The position numbers and the translations under genes were made by a program. Below, one piece after another: positions 1 to 9,174 of a stretch of DNA of 64,000 nt; the stretch's first letter is position 1, and each line of letters opens with the position of its first letter. Origin of the DNA: Paracidovorax avenae ATCC 19860 (GTDB taxonomy: Bacteria; Pseudomonadota; Gammaproteobacteria; Burkholderiales; Burkholderiaceae_C); contig NC_015138.1 of NCBI RefSeq assembly GCF_000176855.2, positions 62,001-126,000 on the forward strand. Reading direction: 5' to 3'. The notes beneath the pieces are model-generated. The model was not told the DNA's origin. It saw nothing but the letters and a program-made list of their open reading frames with translations, and did no database searches.

Positions 1-365
1 ACGCCCTGCGGCAGATCGACGGTCGAAAGCCGCTCTGCCACCTGCTGGCGCACGATGTTCACGTTGGCCGCGTCGTCGTACGTGACCACGGTGAACGAGA
101 GCCCGAACTGCGTGTGGGAGAACACGCGGATGGAGTTGGGCAGGCCGGCCAGGGCGGTCTCGATGGGCAGCGTGACCTGCTTCTCGACCTCTTCGGGCGC
201 GCGGCCGGGGAAGAGCGCGATCACGGTGACCTGGGTGTCGGTGACATCCGGGAAGGCTTCCACCGACAGGTTCTTGAAGGCGATCACGCCCGCGAGCGCG
301 AACAGCAGCACGCCCAGGACGATGAACAGGGGCTGGTGCAGCGCGTAGTGGATGAGACGCTTCAT
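1..365 (-). CDS. czcA: CzcA/CusA-family heavy-metal RND efflux pump, N-terminal part (3' end outside window)
   Basis: This is the inner-membrane proton-driven pump subunit of a tripartite metal efflux system. Only the first 121 residues are in the window. They show a first transmembrane helix at about residues 10-28, then the family-typical AFPDVTDTQVTV stretch and the start of the first periplasmic pore domain (PGRAPEEVEKQVTLPIE). The start ATG overlaps the stop of the upstream adaptor gene (ATGA), so the two are translationally coupled. The metal (Cu/Ag versus Co/Zn/Cd) cannot be decided, because the discriminating residues lie outside the window. Confidence 0.88.
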   Translation of the reverse strand, partial: MKRLIHYALHQPLFIVLGVLLFALAGVIAFKNLSVEAFPDVTDTQVTVIALFPGRAPEEVEKQVTLPIETALAGLPNSIRVFSHTQFGLSFTVVTYDDAANVNIVRQQVAERLSTVDLPQG

Positions 366-1573
366 GGGGTCTCTTTCTTCGCGGTGGCGGCGTCTTCGGC
401 CATGGACTGGAACTGGCGCGCCAGCAGCAGTGCGTTCTGGTTCACCACGGCTTCGCCGGGCTGCAGGCCGGTGGAGACGAGCACCTCGGCCGGGCCTTCA
501 TGGGCGAGTTCGACCTTGCGCGGCTCGAACACGCCGGACTCGCGGCGCACGAAGACCATGTGCTGCGTGCCGTCCAGCACGATGGCGCTGGCAGGCACCA
601 CCACGCCGCCGGCGCGGCTTTCCTGCACGCGGGCGGTGGCCAGCATCTCGGCCTTCAGGCGGCGGTCTGCGTTGGGCACCACGCCCCGCACCTTGATCGT
701 GCGCGTGCCGGGGTCGATCGCATCGGCGGTGGCCGTGACCTTGCCGGTGAAGGTGGCGCCGGGGTAGGCCGGCACCTGCAGCGTGATCGGGTCGCCGGGG
801 CGCAGCGAGGAGAGGTCGGTTTCGCGCGCGTCGATCTGCACCCAGAGGGAGGTCGGGTCGGTCACCACGAAGAGGGCCGGACCGGACTGGTCGGGCCGCA
901 CTTCCTGGCCGGGGTTGAGGTTGCGTTCGACCACCACGCCGCCGATGCCGGTGGAGAGGGCCAGTTGCTGGTTCACGCCGCTGGCGCTGCCGTAGAGGCG
1001 CGTGCGGGCCGCCGCGCGGGCCACCTCGGCCTGGGCGCCGGCGGCGTCGGCCTCGGCCTGCTCCAGGTCCTTGCGGGCGATGATGCCGGCCTCGAACAGC
1101 TCGCGCTGGCGCTTGAGCGATTGCTGCGCCAGCGACTGCCCTGCCTGGGCCTTGGCGGTGTCGGCCTGGGCCTGGCCGAAGTCGGGCGAAGCCAGCAGCG
1201 CGAGCGGCGCGCCGGCCTTGACCGTCTGGCCCAGGTCGGCCTGGATGGCGGTCACGCGGCCGGCGAAGGCGGGATAGATGCGCTGGGTGCGCTCTTCGTT
1301 CCAGACCAGGCGGGCGGGCAGGTCCACGGCCACGTCCTTGGCGGCACGGGCCTCCACGGTGCCCAGCAGGGCGAGTTGCGGATGGCCGGACGGAAAGCGC
1401 AGCTGGCCGGCCTGCATGACGGGCGGGGAGGGTTCGGGCGGGGTGGCGGCGGTTTCCGCGCCGGACTTGCCGCAGCCGGGCAGCAGCGCGCAGGCGGCGC
1501 CGAGCGCGGCCAGGGCCAGCAGGCCGCGCGCGGAAGGGCGCCGCGCGGGAAGGGAGAAGAGGGGAGCCATCAT
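362..1573 (-). CDS. czcB: RND efflux periplasmic adaptor (CzcB/CusB-like lipoprotein)
   Basis: Membrane-fusion protein of 403 aa that links the RND pump to the outer-membrane channel. The N-terminus is a lipoprotein signal ending in LLPGC, with Cys34 as the probable lipidation site. A biotinyl-lipoyl-like half (VTAIQADLGQTVKAGAPL) precedes an alpha-helical hairpin (about residues 130-195), followed by the beta-barrel (PGDPITLQVPAYPG). No His- or Met-rich metal-binding tail is visible, so metal specificity is open. It lies between the channel gene (72 bp upstream) and the pump gene (ATGA overlap) in one minus-strand operon. Confidence 0.88.
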   Translation of the reverse strand: MMAPLFSLPARRPSARGLLALAALGAACALLPGCGKSGAETAATPPEPSPPVMQAGQLRFPSGHPQLALLGTVEARAAKDVAVDLPARLVWNEERTQRIYPAFAGRVTAIQADLGQTVKAGAPLALLASPDFGQAQADTAKAQAGQSLAQQSLKRQRELFEAGIIARKDLEQAEADAAGAQAEVARAAARTRLYGSASGVNQQLALSTGIGGVVVERNLNPGQEVRPDQSGPALFVVTDPTSLWVQIDARETDLSSLRPGDPITLQVPAYPGATFTGKVTATADAIDPGTRTIKVRGVVPNADRRLKAEMLATARVQESRAGGVVVPASAIVLDGTQHMVFVRRESGVFEPRKVELAHEGPAEVLVSTGLQPGEAVVNQNALLLARQFQSMAEDAATAKKETP

Positions 1574-1645
1574 GGTCGGGAGGTCCGGAAAGGAATGCGG
1601 TGGAAAGCGGGAAGGCCGGGCGGTGGCGTGGCGTTCAGGCCGGGG

Positions 1646-3031
1646 TCAGGGCGTGCCGGTGAGCAACTGCGGGCGGGTGCGCAGCAGCCATGCGCCGCGT
1701 GCCTTGGCGTAGTCGGCGCGGGCGGCCAGCGCGTCCAGCAGCGTGGCGCGCAGGGTGCGCTGGGCATCCAGCAGGTCGGTGAGGGCGATGGCGCCCTTGC
1801 GATAGGCCAGTTCGGCGCTGTCGGCCACCTGGCGTGCGCGGGGCAGCACGCCCTGGTCGTAGTCGGCGGCGCGGCGGGCGGCGCTCTCCTGCGTCTGGCG
1901 CAGGCGCTGCAGGTCCAGCAGGGCGAGCCGGCGCGTGTTGTCCAGCGCGTCCTGCGCCTTGGCGTAGTCGGCCTGGGCGCGGCCGATCTCGCCCTGGTAC
2001 TGGTAGCCCCACTGCAGCGGGATCTGCACGCGCAGTTCGACCTGCCGGGTGGAGGTGCCGGGGAAATGGTCGATGGAGGCGCCCACCGTCCAGTCGGACT
2101 TGCGCAGCGCGTTGGCACCGTCCAGTGCGGCCTGGGCCGCCTGTGCACGGGCCAGTGCGGCGCGCACGTCGGCGCGGGTTTCGGCCCAGGCGGCCAGGTC
2201 GGTGTCGGTGGCGGGCGGATCGCCGGCCAGGGCGGGCCAGGGCGTGTTCACGGCCTGCAGGCGGCTGCCGGTGCTGCCCGTGACCTGGGCCAGCGCCAGG
2301 GCGGCGTCGTCGCGGGCCTGCTCGGCCGCACGGGTGTCGGCCCGGGCGCGATCGGCCTCGATGCGGGTGCGCGAGGCGTCCTGCACCGAGAGATCGCCCG
2401 CCTTCACGCGGCGGTCCGCCATGCCGGCCACGTCGGCCAGGCTGCGCTCGATGGCGGCGACCTCGGCCAGGCGGTCCTGCGCGGCCAGCAGGTCGTAGTA
2501 GGCCGAGAGGGCCGCCTGCAGCTGCTGGACCTGCGTGTCTTCCACGTCGGCTTCCGCGGCGTTGGCCGTGCTCTCGGCCGCCTTTTTGCGCAACGCACGC
2601 TTGTCGCCGCGCTCCCAGGTCCAGTCGATGCCGACGGACTTGTCGATGCGCTTGCGCGTGAACACGTTGCCCGGCCCGGGTCCGTGCTGCAGGTCGATGG
2701 AGCTGGCCTTGGTGGTCAGGGAGGGCAGGGGCGCATGGTCGGCGCTGAGCACATCGGCGCGCGCGCCTGCCAGTTCCTGCCGGGCCTGGTTGACGTCGCT
2801 GTTGTCGCGGGCGGCGGCCAGGGCCTGGGACAGCGTCCAGCCGGTGCCGCGTGGGGCGGCCGCCATGGCAGGCGCGGGGACGGGCTGCGAGGGTGCGGGC
2901 ATGGCCGCCGTGGCCTGGGCGTGGGCGGGGTGCGGCCCGGCCAGCCAGGCGCCGCCGCAGGCCAGGAGGCCGGCCGCTATCCGCAGCGCGGTGCCGCTGC
3001 GCAGGGAAAGGGAGGGGGGAGTGGAACGCAT
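1646..3031 (-). CDS. czcC: TolC-family outer-membrane efflux channel (CzcC-like)
   Basis: Outer-membrane channel of the metal efflux system, about 461 aa. The chosen ATG opens a signal peptide (hydrophobic core IAAGLLACGGAWLAG, likely cut after PAHA near residue 38). Upstream in-frame sequence is unstructured and crosses the promoter region, which argues against a longer start. The mature part has two OEP repeats rich in Ala, Leu and Arg, typical of the helical tunnel (for example QARDDAALALAQVTG and YRKGAIALTDLLDAQRTLR). It is the first gene of the czcCBA-type operon and is divergent from the response regulator, with 150 bp between them. Confidence 0.87.
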   Translation of the reverse strand: MRSTPPSLSLRSGTALRIAAGLLACGGAWLAGPHPAHAQATAAMPAPSQPVPAPAMAAAPRGTGWTLSQALAAARDNSDVNQARQELAGARADVLSADHAPLPSLTTKASSIDLQHGPGPGNVFTRKRIDKSVGIDWTWERGDKRALRKKAAESTANAAEADVEDTQVQQLQAALSAYYDLLAAQDRLAEVAAIERSLADVAGMADRRVKAGDLSVQDASRTRIEADRARADTRAAEQARDDAALALAQVTGSTGSRLQAVNTPWPALAGDPPATDTDLAAWAETRADVRAALARAQAAQAALDGANALRKSDWTVGASIDHFPGTSTRQVELRVQIPLQWGYQYQGEIGRAQADYAKAQDALDNTRRLALLDLQRLRQTQESAARRAADYDQGVLPRARQVADSAELAYRKGAIALTDLLDAQRTLRATLLDALAARADYAKARGAWLLRTRPQLLTGTP

Positions 3032-3181
3032 GCCCTGTTTATCGGCGCGCGAGCCTGACCACGGCCTGACCTGGCGTGCCGCCGGGCCCGGGGCACGACA
3101 CAATGCGGCTTGTGCGCCACGGTGCGGTCCGCCGCCCGGTCTTGGCTTTTCCCTTTCTGATCCTTTTATGGTGCAGCGCCC

Positions 3182-3895
3182 ATGCGGATACTCGTAGTCG
3201 AAGACGATGCCGTGCTGCGCGGCGTGATGCAGCGCAGCCTGGCCGACGCCGGCCACCGCGTGGACGTGGCCGCCACGCTGGCCGAGGCCGACCATTTCTG
3301 GAAGGTGCAGCCTTTCGACGCGGTGCTGCTGGACCTGAACCTGCCGCAGGACGCCGCCCAGGCCAGCCCGGTGGGCAGCGGCCTGGCCGTGCTGCGCGCC
3401 GCCCGCGCGCGGGGCGACCGCACGCCGGTGCTGGTGCTCACCGCCCGCGACCGCACCGAGGAGCGCATCGCCGGCCTGGATGCGGGGGCCGACGACTACC
3501 TGGGCAAGCCCTTCGACCTGGCCGAGGTGGAGGCCCGGCTGCGCGCCCTGGTGCGGCGCACGCAGGGCACGGACGACCGCACCAGCGCCGGTACGCTGGT
3601 GCTGGACCGGCGGGCACGCCGCTTCACCCTGCATGGCCAGCCCTTCGAGTTGCCTGCGCGCGAGTTCGAGGTGCTGTGGGAGCTGATGACCCCGCCCGGG
3701 CGGGTGGTGAGCAAGCGCAGCCTGTCGGACAAGCTGTCCGACTTCGACGACATGCTGGGCGACAACGCGCTGGAAGCCTTCATCTCTCGCCTGCGCAAGA
3801 AGCTGCAGGGCAGCGGCGCAGGCATCCGTACGCTGCGCGGACTGGGCTACATGCTCGAGGCGGCCGACGCCCCGGCGGCGGAAGGAGAGGCATGA
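3182..3895 (+). CDS. OmpR-family response regulator
   Basis: Two-component response regulator of 237 aa. The receiver domain has acidic residues Glu7/Asp8/Asp9, phospho-acceptor Asp51 (VLLDLNLP) and the conserved Lys in YLGKPFD. The loop after Asp51 is longer than usual (PQDAAQASPVGSG), as seen in TctD/QseB-type regulators. The C-terminal winged-helix DNA-binding domain covers about residues 140-225 (ISRLRKKL, RTLRGLGYML). It overlaps the kinase gene by ATGA and is divergent from the czcCBA-type operon, so metal-responsive control of that operon is the natural inference. No strong Shine-Dalgarno sequence is seen before the ATG. Confidence 0.9.
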   Translation: MRILVVEDDAVLRGVMQRSLADAGHRVDVAATLAEADHFWKVQPFDAVLLDLNLPQDAAQASPVGSGLAVLRAARARGDRTPVLVLTARDRTEERIAGLDAGADDYLGKPFDLAEVEARLRALVRRTQGTDDRTSAGTLVLDRRARRFTLHGQPFELPAREFEVLWELMTPPGRVVSKRSLSDKLSDFDDMLGDNALEAFISRLRKKLQGSGAGIRTLRGLGYMLEAADAPAAEGEA

Positions 3896-5325
3896 GCGGC
3901 GACGTGCCTGCCGCGCCCCTGCCGCAGAGGCCGCCGCCCTCGCTGCGTGCGCGCCTGCTGCGCCATGTGCTGGTGCCGCTGGCGCTCACCTGGTTCGCGG
4001 GCACGGCCATTTCGGTGCTGGTGGCCAACGGCTTCACTCAGCGCGCCTTCGACCGGGCGCTGCTGGACGACGCCTATGCCATCGCAGCCAACGTGCGGAT
4101 CAAGGGAGGGGCGCTGGACCTGGCGCTCAGTTCGCGCGAGCTCAAGTCGGTGCTGTTCGACCAGGTGGAGACGGTGTATTTCGCCGTGCTGCTGCCCGAC
4201 GGGTCGATGCTCTCGGGCAATGCCAGCCTGCCCGTGCCGCCGCCGCGCGACGAGGCCTATCGTTTCTCCGACATCAGCTATCGCGGGCGGGCGCTGCGGG
4301 CCGTGCGGGTGCGGGTGAGCGAGCCGCAGGCCTTCGAGGTCATCACCGCGCAGACGGTGCATGCGCGCAGCGCCATGCTGCGCAGCGTGCTGTTGTATTC
4401 CGTGGTGTCGCAGGTGCTGCTGCTGGGCGCGCTGGCGTTCTGGCTGCGGCGCGCCATCCAGGCGGACCTGCAGCCCCTGGCGGCCTTCCAGGAGGAACTG
4501 GCGGGCCGTGATGCGCGGGGCCTCGAGCCGGTGCCGGTGCAGGCCTCCACGCGCGATCTGCAGCATCTGGGCGCCGCCGTGAACGGCCTGCTGGCCCGCG
4601 TGGCGGAGGGCGTGCGGGCGCAGCGGGAATTCGCCGGCAACGTGGCGCACGAGCTGCGCACGCCGCTGGCGGGCATCCGGGCGCTCGCCGCCTATGGCCT
4701 GGCCCACAAGGACCCCGCCGTGTGGCATGAACAGCTCGCCGGCGTGGCCGCCAGCGAGGCCCGCGCCAGCCATCTGGTGGACCAGTTGCTGGCCCTGGCG
4801 CTGGCCGACGAGGTGCGCGGCGCCATGCCGCGGCAGCCCGTGGCGCTGGACGATCTGGCGCGGGATGCCGTGCTGCGCTTCCTGCCGCGTGCCGACGCGG
4901 CGGGCGTGGACCTGGGCGCGCGCGGGCTGGACCTGCCCGTGGTGGTGCAGGGGCAGACCGTGCTGATCGATGGGGTGCTGGGCAACCTGATCGACAACGC
5001 CCTGCGCTACGGCCGCCCGGTGCAGGAAGGTGTCACCCCGCGCATCACCGTGGAGATAGCGCAGGACGGGGCGGATGGCGGCGATGGCGTGGTGCTGTCG
5101 GTGGTGGACAACGGCCCCGGCATTGCACAAGGGCTGCGTACCGACCTGATGCAGCGCTGGGCCCAGGGCCGCGAGGGCGAGCGCCTGGGGCAGGGCGCGG
5201 GATTGGGCCTGGCGATCGTGGCGCGCTATGCGGAACTGCTGGGCGCGCGCCTGGTGCTGGGCACGGGCCCGGACGGACAGGGCCTGCGGGTGGGGCTGGT
5301 GTTCGCGCCCCTGGCTCAGGATTGA
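3892..5325 (+). CDS. Sensor histidine kinase (QseC/TctE type)
   Basis: Membrane histidine kinase of 477 aa, partner of the preceding regulator. TM1 is near residues 25-43. A periplasmic 2CSK_N-like sensor region (about 45-160) follows, with TM2 at about 165-187 and a linker resembling HAMP. The H-box FAGNVAHELRTPL carries His253. The ATP-binding domain shows the N box (GNLIDNALRYG), G1 (VVDNGPGI) and G2 (GQGAGLGLAIVARY). All catalytic boxes are intact. The signal is not evident from the sensor domain. The neighbouring efflux operon suggests a metal ion, but this is inference from position. Confidence 0.9.
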   Translation: MSGDVPAAPLPQRPPPSLRARLLRHVLVPLALTWFAGTAISVLVANGFTQRAFDRALLDDAYAIAANVRIKGGALDLALSSRELKSVLFDQVETVYFAVLLPDGSMLSGNASLPVPPPRDEAYRFSDISYRGRALRAVRVRVSEPQAFEVITAQTVHARSAMLRSVLLYSVVSQVLLLGALAFWLRRAIQADLQPLAAFQEELAGRDARGLEPVPVQASTRDLQHLGAAVNGLLARVAEGVRAQREFAGNVAHELRTPLAGIRALAAYGLAHKDPAVWHEQLAGVAASEARASHLVDQLLALALADEVRGAMPRQPVALDDLARDAVLRFLPRADAAGVDLGARGLDLPVVVQGQTVLIDGVLGNLIDNALRYGRPVQEGVTPRITVEIAQDGADGGDGVVLSVVDNGPGIAQGLRTDLMQRWAQGREGERLGQGAGLGLAIVARYAELLGARLVLGTGPDGQGLRVGLVFAPLAQD

Positions 5326-5349
5326 TGCCGCTCAGTCCGCCTGGGCCGC

Positions 5350-5658
5350 TTATTCGCCGAACACCGGCCGGAAGAAGCTGCGTTCGTAGCTCAGGATGCA
5401 GCGGGTCTCTTCCGCGTACCGGAAGGCCGCGAGGCATTCGGCGTCCTGCATCGACTGCTGGCGGTAGGTTTCGTAGGCGGCGAGCGAAGGGAAGGTGAAC
5501 ATCGCCAGCGCGATGTTGTTGGCGCCTTCCGAGGGCAGGAAGTAGCCGTGGTGGCGTCCGCCGAACTTCTCCACAAGCGGAATCCAGAGCCGTCCGTAGT
5601 GCTCGAATTCGGCGAGCTTGTAGGGATCGATGACGTAGCGCAGGGTACAGGTGATCAT
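5350..5658 (-). CDS. NIPSNAP-family protein
   Basis: Small dimeric alpha-beta barrel protein of 102 aa. The sequence shows the NIPSNAP pattern: an N-terminal strand MITCTLRYVIDPYKLAEFEHYG, a central GGRHHGYFLPSEGANN, and FTFPSLAAYETYRQQ followed by SYERSFFRPV. The family is widespread and biochemically poorly defined, with roles suggested in vesicle function or as a dimeric enzyme-like fold. It is convergent with the kinase gene (24 bp between stops) and stands alone as a single-gene unit. Confidence 0.8.
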   Translation of the reverse strand: MITCTLRYVIDPYKLAEFEHYGRLWIPLVEKFGGRHHGYFLPSEGANNIALAMFTFPSLAAYETYRQQSMQDAECLAAFRYAEETRCILSYERSFFRPVFGE

Positions 5659-5852
5659 GGCCCGATTTCACCGCATTTTCGGGGCCTGTGCGGCATTGGC
5701 CATGTCCTGCCCTTCATTTGCAGCGTTCGGGGCGCCAGGGGCCTTCCAGGGCCTTTCCCGGGCCGGGCCTTCAGCATGCCTTCGCAGCCGCAGGGGCACC
5801 GGGCGCGGACACCCGGCCGCCACCCGGGGGCGTGGCGGCCGGGAGGCTCCCT

Positions 5853-6983
5853 TCAGCCTTTCGCCGATTCGCCGAGCGTCGGGTAGTCGGTGTAGCCCTT
5901 CTCGCCGCCGCCGTAGAAGGTCTTGGAGTCCCAGGGGTTGAGCGGTGCGTCCTGGCGCAGCCGCTCGACCAGGTCGGGGTTGGAGATGAAGGCCTTGCCG
6001 AAGGCGACGATGTCGGCGCGGCCACTGGCCACCGCTTCCATCGCCAACGCACGGTCATAGGCGTTGTTGACCATCCAGGCGCCTTTGCCGCCGGCCTCGC
6101 GGTAGGCGGTCTTCAGGGCTTCGTAGTCGAACGGACGGTCTTCCAGCTCGCGCGGGCCGCCGGTGGAGCCTTCGATCACGTGCACGTAGGCCAGGCCCAG
6201 CGGTGCGAGCTGGCGGATCACGTAGTCGAACAGCGGCTGCGGATCGGCATCGACGATGTCGTTGGCCGGCGTGACGGGCGAGAGTCGGATGCCCACCTTG
6301 CCGCCGCCGATCGCGTCCACCACGGCGCGCGTGGCTTCGAGCAGCAGGCGCGCGCGGTTCTCGATGCTGCCGCCGTAGTCGTCGGTGCGCCGGTTGGCGC
6401 CGGTCTTGAGGAACTGGTCCAGCAGGTAGCCGTTGGCGCCGTGGATCTCGACGCCGTCGAATCCGGCCGTCTCCACCGCGTTGCGCGCGGCGGCGGCGTA
6501 GTCGTGCACGATGCCGGGCAGCTCTTCGGCATCCAGCGCACGGGGTTCGGACGTGGCCGCGAAATGGCCCTGGCCGGTGGCCTTGTCGATCAGGTAGGTC
6601 TTGGACTTGGCGGCGATGGCGGAGGGGGCCACGGGGGCGCCGCCGTCGGGCTGCAGGTCATTGTGGGAAATGCGGCCCACGTGCCAGAGCTGGGTCACGA
6701 TCCTGCCGCCGCGCTCATGGACCGCTGCGGTGACCTTTTTCCATCCATCGAGCTGTTCGGTGCTGTACAGGCCCGGCACGTCCGCATAGCCCTGGCCCTG
6801 GTGGCTGATGGCCGTGGCCTCGGTGATCAGCAGGCCGGCGGTGGCGCGCTGGGCGTAGTAGGTGGCGGTAATGTCCTTGGGCACCGCATTCGGCGAGCGG
6901 TTGCGCGTGAGCGGCGCCATGGCGATGCGGTTGGCGAGCTGCAGGTCGCCGGCCTGGACGGGATCGAAAAGCGTATGGGACAA
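5853..6983 (-). CDS. nemA: Old-yellow-enzyme ene-reductase (NemA/XenA-like alkene reductase)
   Basis: FMN-dependent NAD(P)H ene-reductase of 376 aa acting on activated C=C bonds, maleimides or nitro-compounds in the cytoplasm. Family motifs are present: RIAMAPLTRNRS near the start (FMN site), TQLWHVGR, the substrate-binding EIHGANGYLLDQFL (His and Asn of the H-x-x-N pair), RRTDDYGGSIENR, and ADIVAFGKAFISNPDLVERL at the C-terminus. The start codon is TTG, supported by an AGAGG seven bases upstream. No in-frame ATG occurs earlier. It is divergent from tauA across 285 bp that hold no other gene. Confidence 0.92.
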   Translation of the reverse strand: MSHTLFDPVQAGDLQLANRIAMAPLTRNRSPNAVPKDITATYYAQRATAGLLITEATAISHQGQGYADVPGLYSTEQLDGWKKVTAAVHERGGRIVTQLWHVGRISHNDLQPDGGAPVAPSAIAAKSKTYLIDKATGQGHFAATSEPRALDAEELPGIVHDYAAAARNAVETAGFDGVEIHGANGYLLDQFLKTGANRRTDDYGGSIENRARLLLEATRAVVDAIGGGKVGIRLSPVTPANDIVDADPQPLFDYVIRQLAPLGLAYVHVIEGSTGGPRELEDRPFDYEALKTAYREAGGKGAWMVNNAYDRALAMEAVASGRADIVAFGKAFISNPDLVERLRQDAPLNPWDSKTFYGGGEKGYTDYPTLGESAKG

Positions 6984-7268
6984 GGGGATACCTCTTTCGA
7001 AAAAGTGGGGGCGGGAAAGGCCCGGGTGGGCCCTCCACGGCAGGGAGCGACGTTACCGCGTTTGCGCTTTTCCTGCAGTGGGACTGCGCCGCGACGGGAT
7101 ATGCGAGTCGTGCTAGCGAAATCGCAGCAACCTGCTTATCCGTTTTCCGCATGAACATGCGCGCAAACGGCGCTTCGCCGCCGGAAAGGCCCTCCCTACG
7201 ATGATCGGGCCTGGCCACGGTCGGGTTCTTCTTTTCCTCCATCGCGATCCAACAAAGGGGTTATCCAG

Positions 7269-8318
7269 ATGCCGATCCAGCCGGGCCAGAGCACACCATC
7301 CACCCGCCGCCGTGCCCTGAAGCGCACGGCCTTGTTGCTGGCGGGCAGCCTCCTGTGCGGCACCGCCGCCATGGCGCAGGAGAAGAAGGAGGTGGTGATC
7401 GGCTACCAGGACATGGTCGTGCCCTGGCGCCATGCGCAGGAGACGAAGGAGGTCGAGCGCCGCACCGGCTACCAGGTGACCTACCGCAAGCTGGGCAGCG
7501 GGGCCGAGGTGGTGCGCGCGCTCGCCTCGGGCGCCATCCAGATCGGCGAGGCGGGCTCGTCCCCCTTCGCGGCGGCGTTGTCGCAGGGCGTGCCGATCGA
7601 GGTCTTCTGGGTGCTGGACAACATCAACGATGCGGAGGCGCTGGTCGCGCGCAACGGCTCCGGCGTGAACTCGCTGGCCGACCTGAAGGGCAGGAAGATC
7701 GGCCTGCCTTTCGTTTCCACCACCCACTTCCATGCGCTGGTGGCGCTGCAGGATGCGGGCATCGACCCCAGGACCGTGCGCATCGTGAACCTGCGGCCAC
7801 CGGAGATCCTGGCCGCCTGGGAGCGTGGCGACATCGATGCCACCTTCGTCTGGGACCCGGTGCTCGCCAAGGTCAAGCAGAGCGGCAAGGTGCTCGTCAC
7901 CTCCGGCCAGATCGCGGCCAGGACCGGCAAGGCCACGTTCGACGCGCTGGCCGTGAACAAGGAGTTCGCGCGCACGCACGATGCCTTCCTCACGCAGTTC
8001 GTGCAGGTGCTGGCCGATGCCGACAAGGCCTACACCGCGAACAAGGCAGCCTGGACGGCGGATGCCGCCCCCGTGAAGTCGATCGCCAAATGGTCCGGCG
8101 CCGAAGCCCAGGCGGTGCCGGCGAGCCTTGCGCTCTATGCGTTCGTGCCGCCGGCCGAGCAGGCCGCCACCCAGTGGCTGGGCGGGGCCAAGGATTCCGG
8201 CGTGGCGAAGTCGCTGGCCGCGACGGCGGCCTTCCTGAAGGAGCAGGGGACGGTGCAGTCCGTGCTGCCCGATTACTCGGTGGGCGTGAATCCCACGTGG
8301 GTGCAGCGTGCACGCTGA
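7269..8318 (+). CDS. tauA: Taurine/sulfonate ABC transporter substrate-binding protein
   Basis: Periplasmic binding protein of 349 aa for taurine or related aliphatic sulfonates. A signal peptide runs to about residue 36 ([16 protein letters not shown], cleavage near AMAQ). The mature N-terminus [13 protein letters not shown] and the segments [23 protein letters not shown] and [17 protein letters not shown] are characteristic of TauA. It is the first gene of tauABC and overlaps tauB by 11 bp. No tauD (taurine dioxygenase) follows in this window, so the desulfonating enzyme must lie elsewhere or the ligand differs. Confidence 0.9.
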   Translation: MPIQPGQSTPSTRRRALKRTALLLAGSLLCGTAAMAQEKKEVVIGYQDMVVPWRHAQETKEVERRTGYQVTYRKLGSGAEVVRALASGAIQIGEAGSSPFAAALSQGVPIEVFWVLDNINDAEALVARNGSGVNSLADLKGRKIGLPFVSTTHFHALVALQDAGIDPRTVRIVNLRPPEILAAWERGDIDATFVWDPVLAKVKQSGKVLVTSGQIAARTGKATFDALAVNKEFARTHDAFLTQFVQVLADADKAYTANKAAWTADAAPVKSIAKWSGAEAQAVPASLALYAFVPPAEQAATQWLGGAKDSGVAKSLAATAAFLKEQGTVQSVLPDYSVGVNPTWVQRAR

Positions 8319-9174
8319 GCAGGGCGCGAACGCCGCGGGCAGCCATGCGGGCCGCGCCGGTGGCGGCGCATTGTCCCTGCGCGGCGTGAGCGTGCGCTAC
8401 GACGGCACCGATCACCCGGCGCTGCAGGGCGTCGATCTCGACATCGCCGCGGGTGAACTGGTCGTGGCGCTCGGGGCCTCCGGCTGTGGCAAGACCACGC
8501 TGCTGAATTGCATGGCCGGTTTCACCGAGCCCTCCGCCGGAACCGTCGTGCTGGATGGTCATCCGGTGATGGGGCCGGGTGCCGAGCGCGGCGTGGTCTT
8601 CCAGAAGCACGCCCTCATGCCCTGGCTGAACGTGATCGACAACGTGGCGCTGGGCCTGCGGCTGCGCGGTGTTTCACGTGGAACACGCCTGCGGCTGGCC
8701 GGTGAACGGCTGGCGCAGGTGGGGCTGGAAGGCTTCGCACAGTCGCCCGTCTGGCAGCTCTCGGGCGGGATGCAGCAACGCGTGGGCATTGCCCGTGCGC
8801 TGGCCAGCGACCCGCAGGTGCTGCTGATGGACGAGCCTTTCAGTGCGCTCGATGCCTTCACGCGCGAATCGCTGCAGGAGTTGGTGCTGCGGCTCTGGCA
8901 AAACACCGGCAAGACGATCTTCTTCATCACCCACGACGTGGAAGAGGCGCTGTTCCTGGCCTCGCGCCTGATCGTGATGACGCCGCGCCCCGGCCGCATC
9001 GCGCGGCAGCATGCGCTGGATTTCAACCGACGGTTCCTGGCAGGCCCGCCCGCCCGGGCCGTGAAGTCCAGCCCCGCGTTCATCGGCTGGCGCGAGCGCG
9101 TGCTGGATGAAGTGGCGCCGCCCTTGCCCTCGTCACCCGCAGCCCGGCTGCCGGAGCATGTCCATGCCGGATGA
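8308..9174 (+). CDS. tauB: Taurine/sulfonate ABC transporter ATPase
   Basis: Cytoplasmic ATPase of the sulfonate importer, 288 aa. Walker A is GASGCGKTT at residues 56-64, the signature is QLSGGMQQR, Walker B is [12 protein letters not shown], and the switch His is in FITHDVEE. The start is taken as GTG, because no ATG occurs before Walker A in this frame. It overlaps tauA (11 bp) and tauC (11 bp). A parS-like 16-mer lies inside it at codons near residue 121 (GVSRGTR). The coding sequence there reads normally. Confidence 0.9.
   Translation: MHAEQGANAAGSHAGRAGGGALSLRGVSVRYDGTDHPALQGVDLDIAAGELVVALGASGCGKTTLLNCMAGFTEPSAGTVVLDGHPVMGPGAERGVVFQKHALMPWLNVIDNVALGLRLRGVSRGTRLRLAGERLAQVGLEGFAQSPVWQLSGGMQQRVGIARALASDPQVLLMDEPFSALDAFTRESLQELVLRLWQNTGKTIFFITHDVEEALFLASRLIVMTPRPGRIARQHALDFNRRFLAGPPARAVKSSPAFIGWRERVLDEVAPPLPSSPAARLPEHVHAG
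8670..8685. other. parS: parS-like centromere site (inside tauB)
   Basis: TGTTTCACGTGGAACA differs at one position from the canonical parS palindrome TGTTTCACGTGAAACA. It lies about 6.7 kb upstream of parA, within the tauB reading frame. ParB family proteins nucleate on such sites. The other three copies in the window support its being functional rather than chance. Confidence 0.72.

Noticed and set aside
500..3058. Very long plus-strand open frame opposite czcBC
   Set aside because: Gly/Ala/His-rich shadow of the real minus-strand efflux genes, as expected at about 70% G+C.
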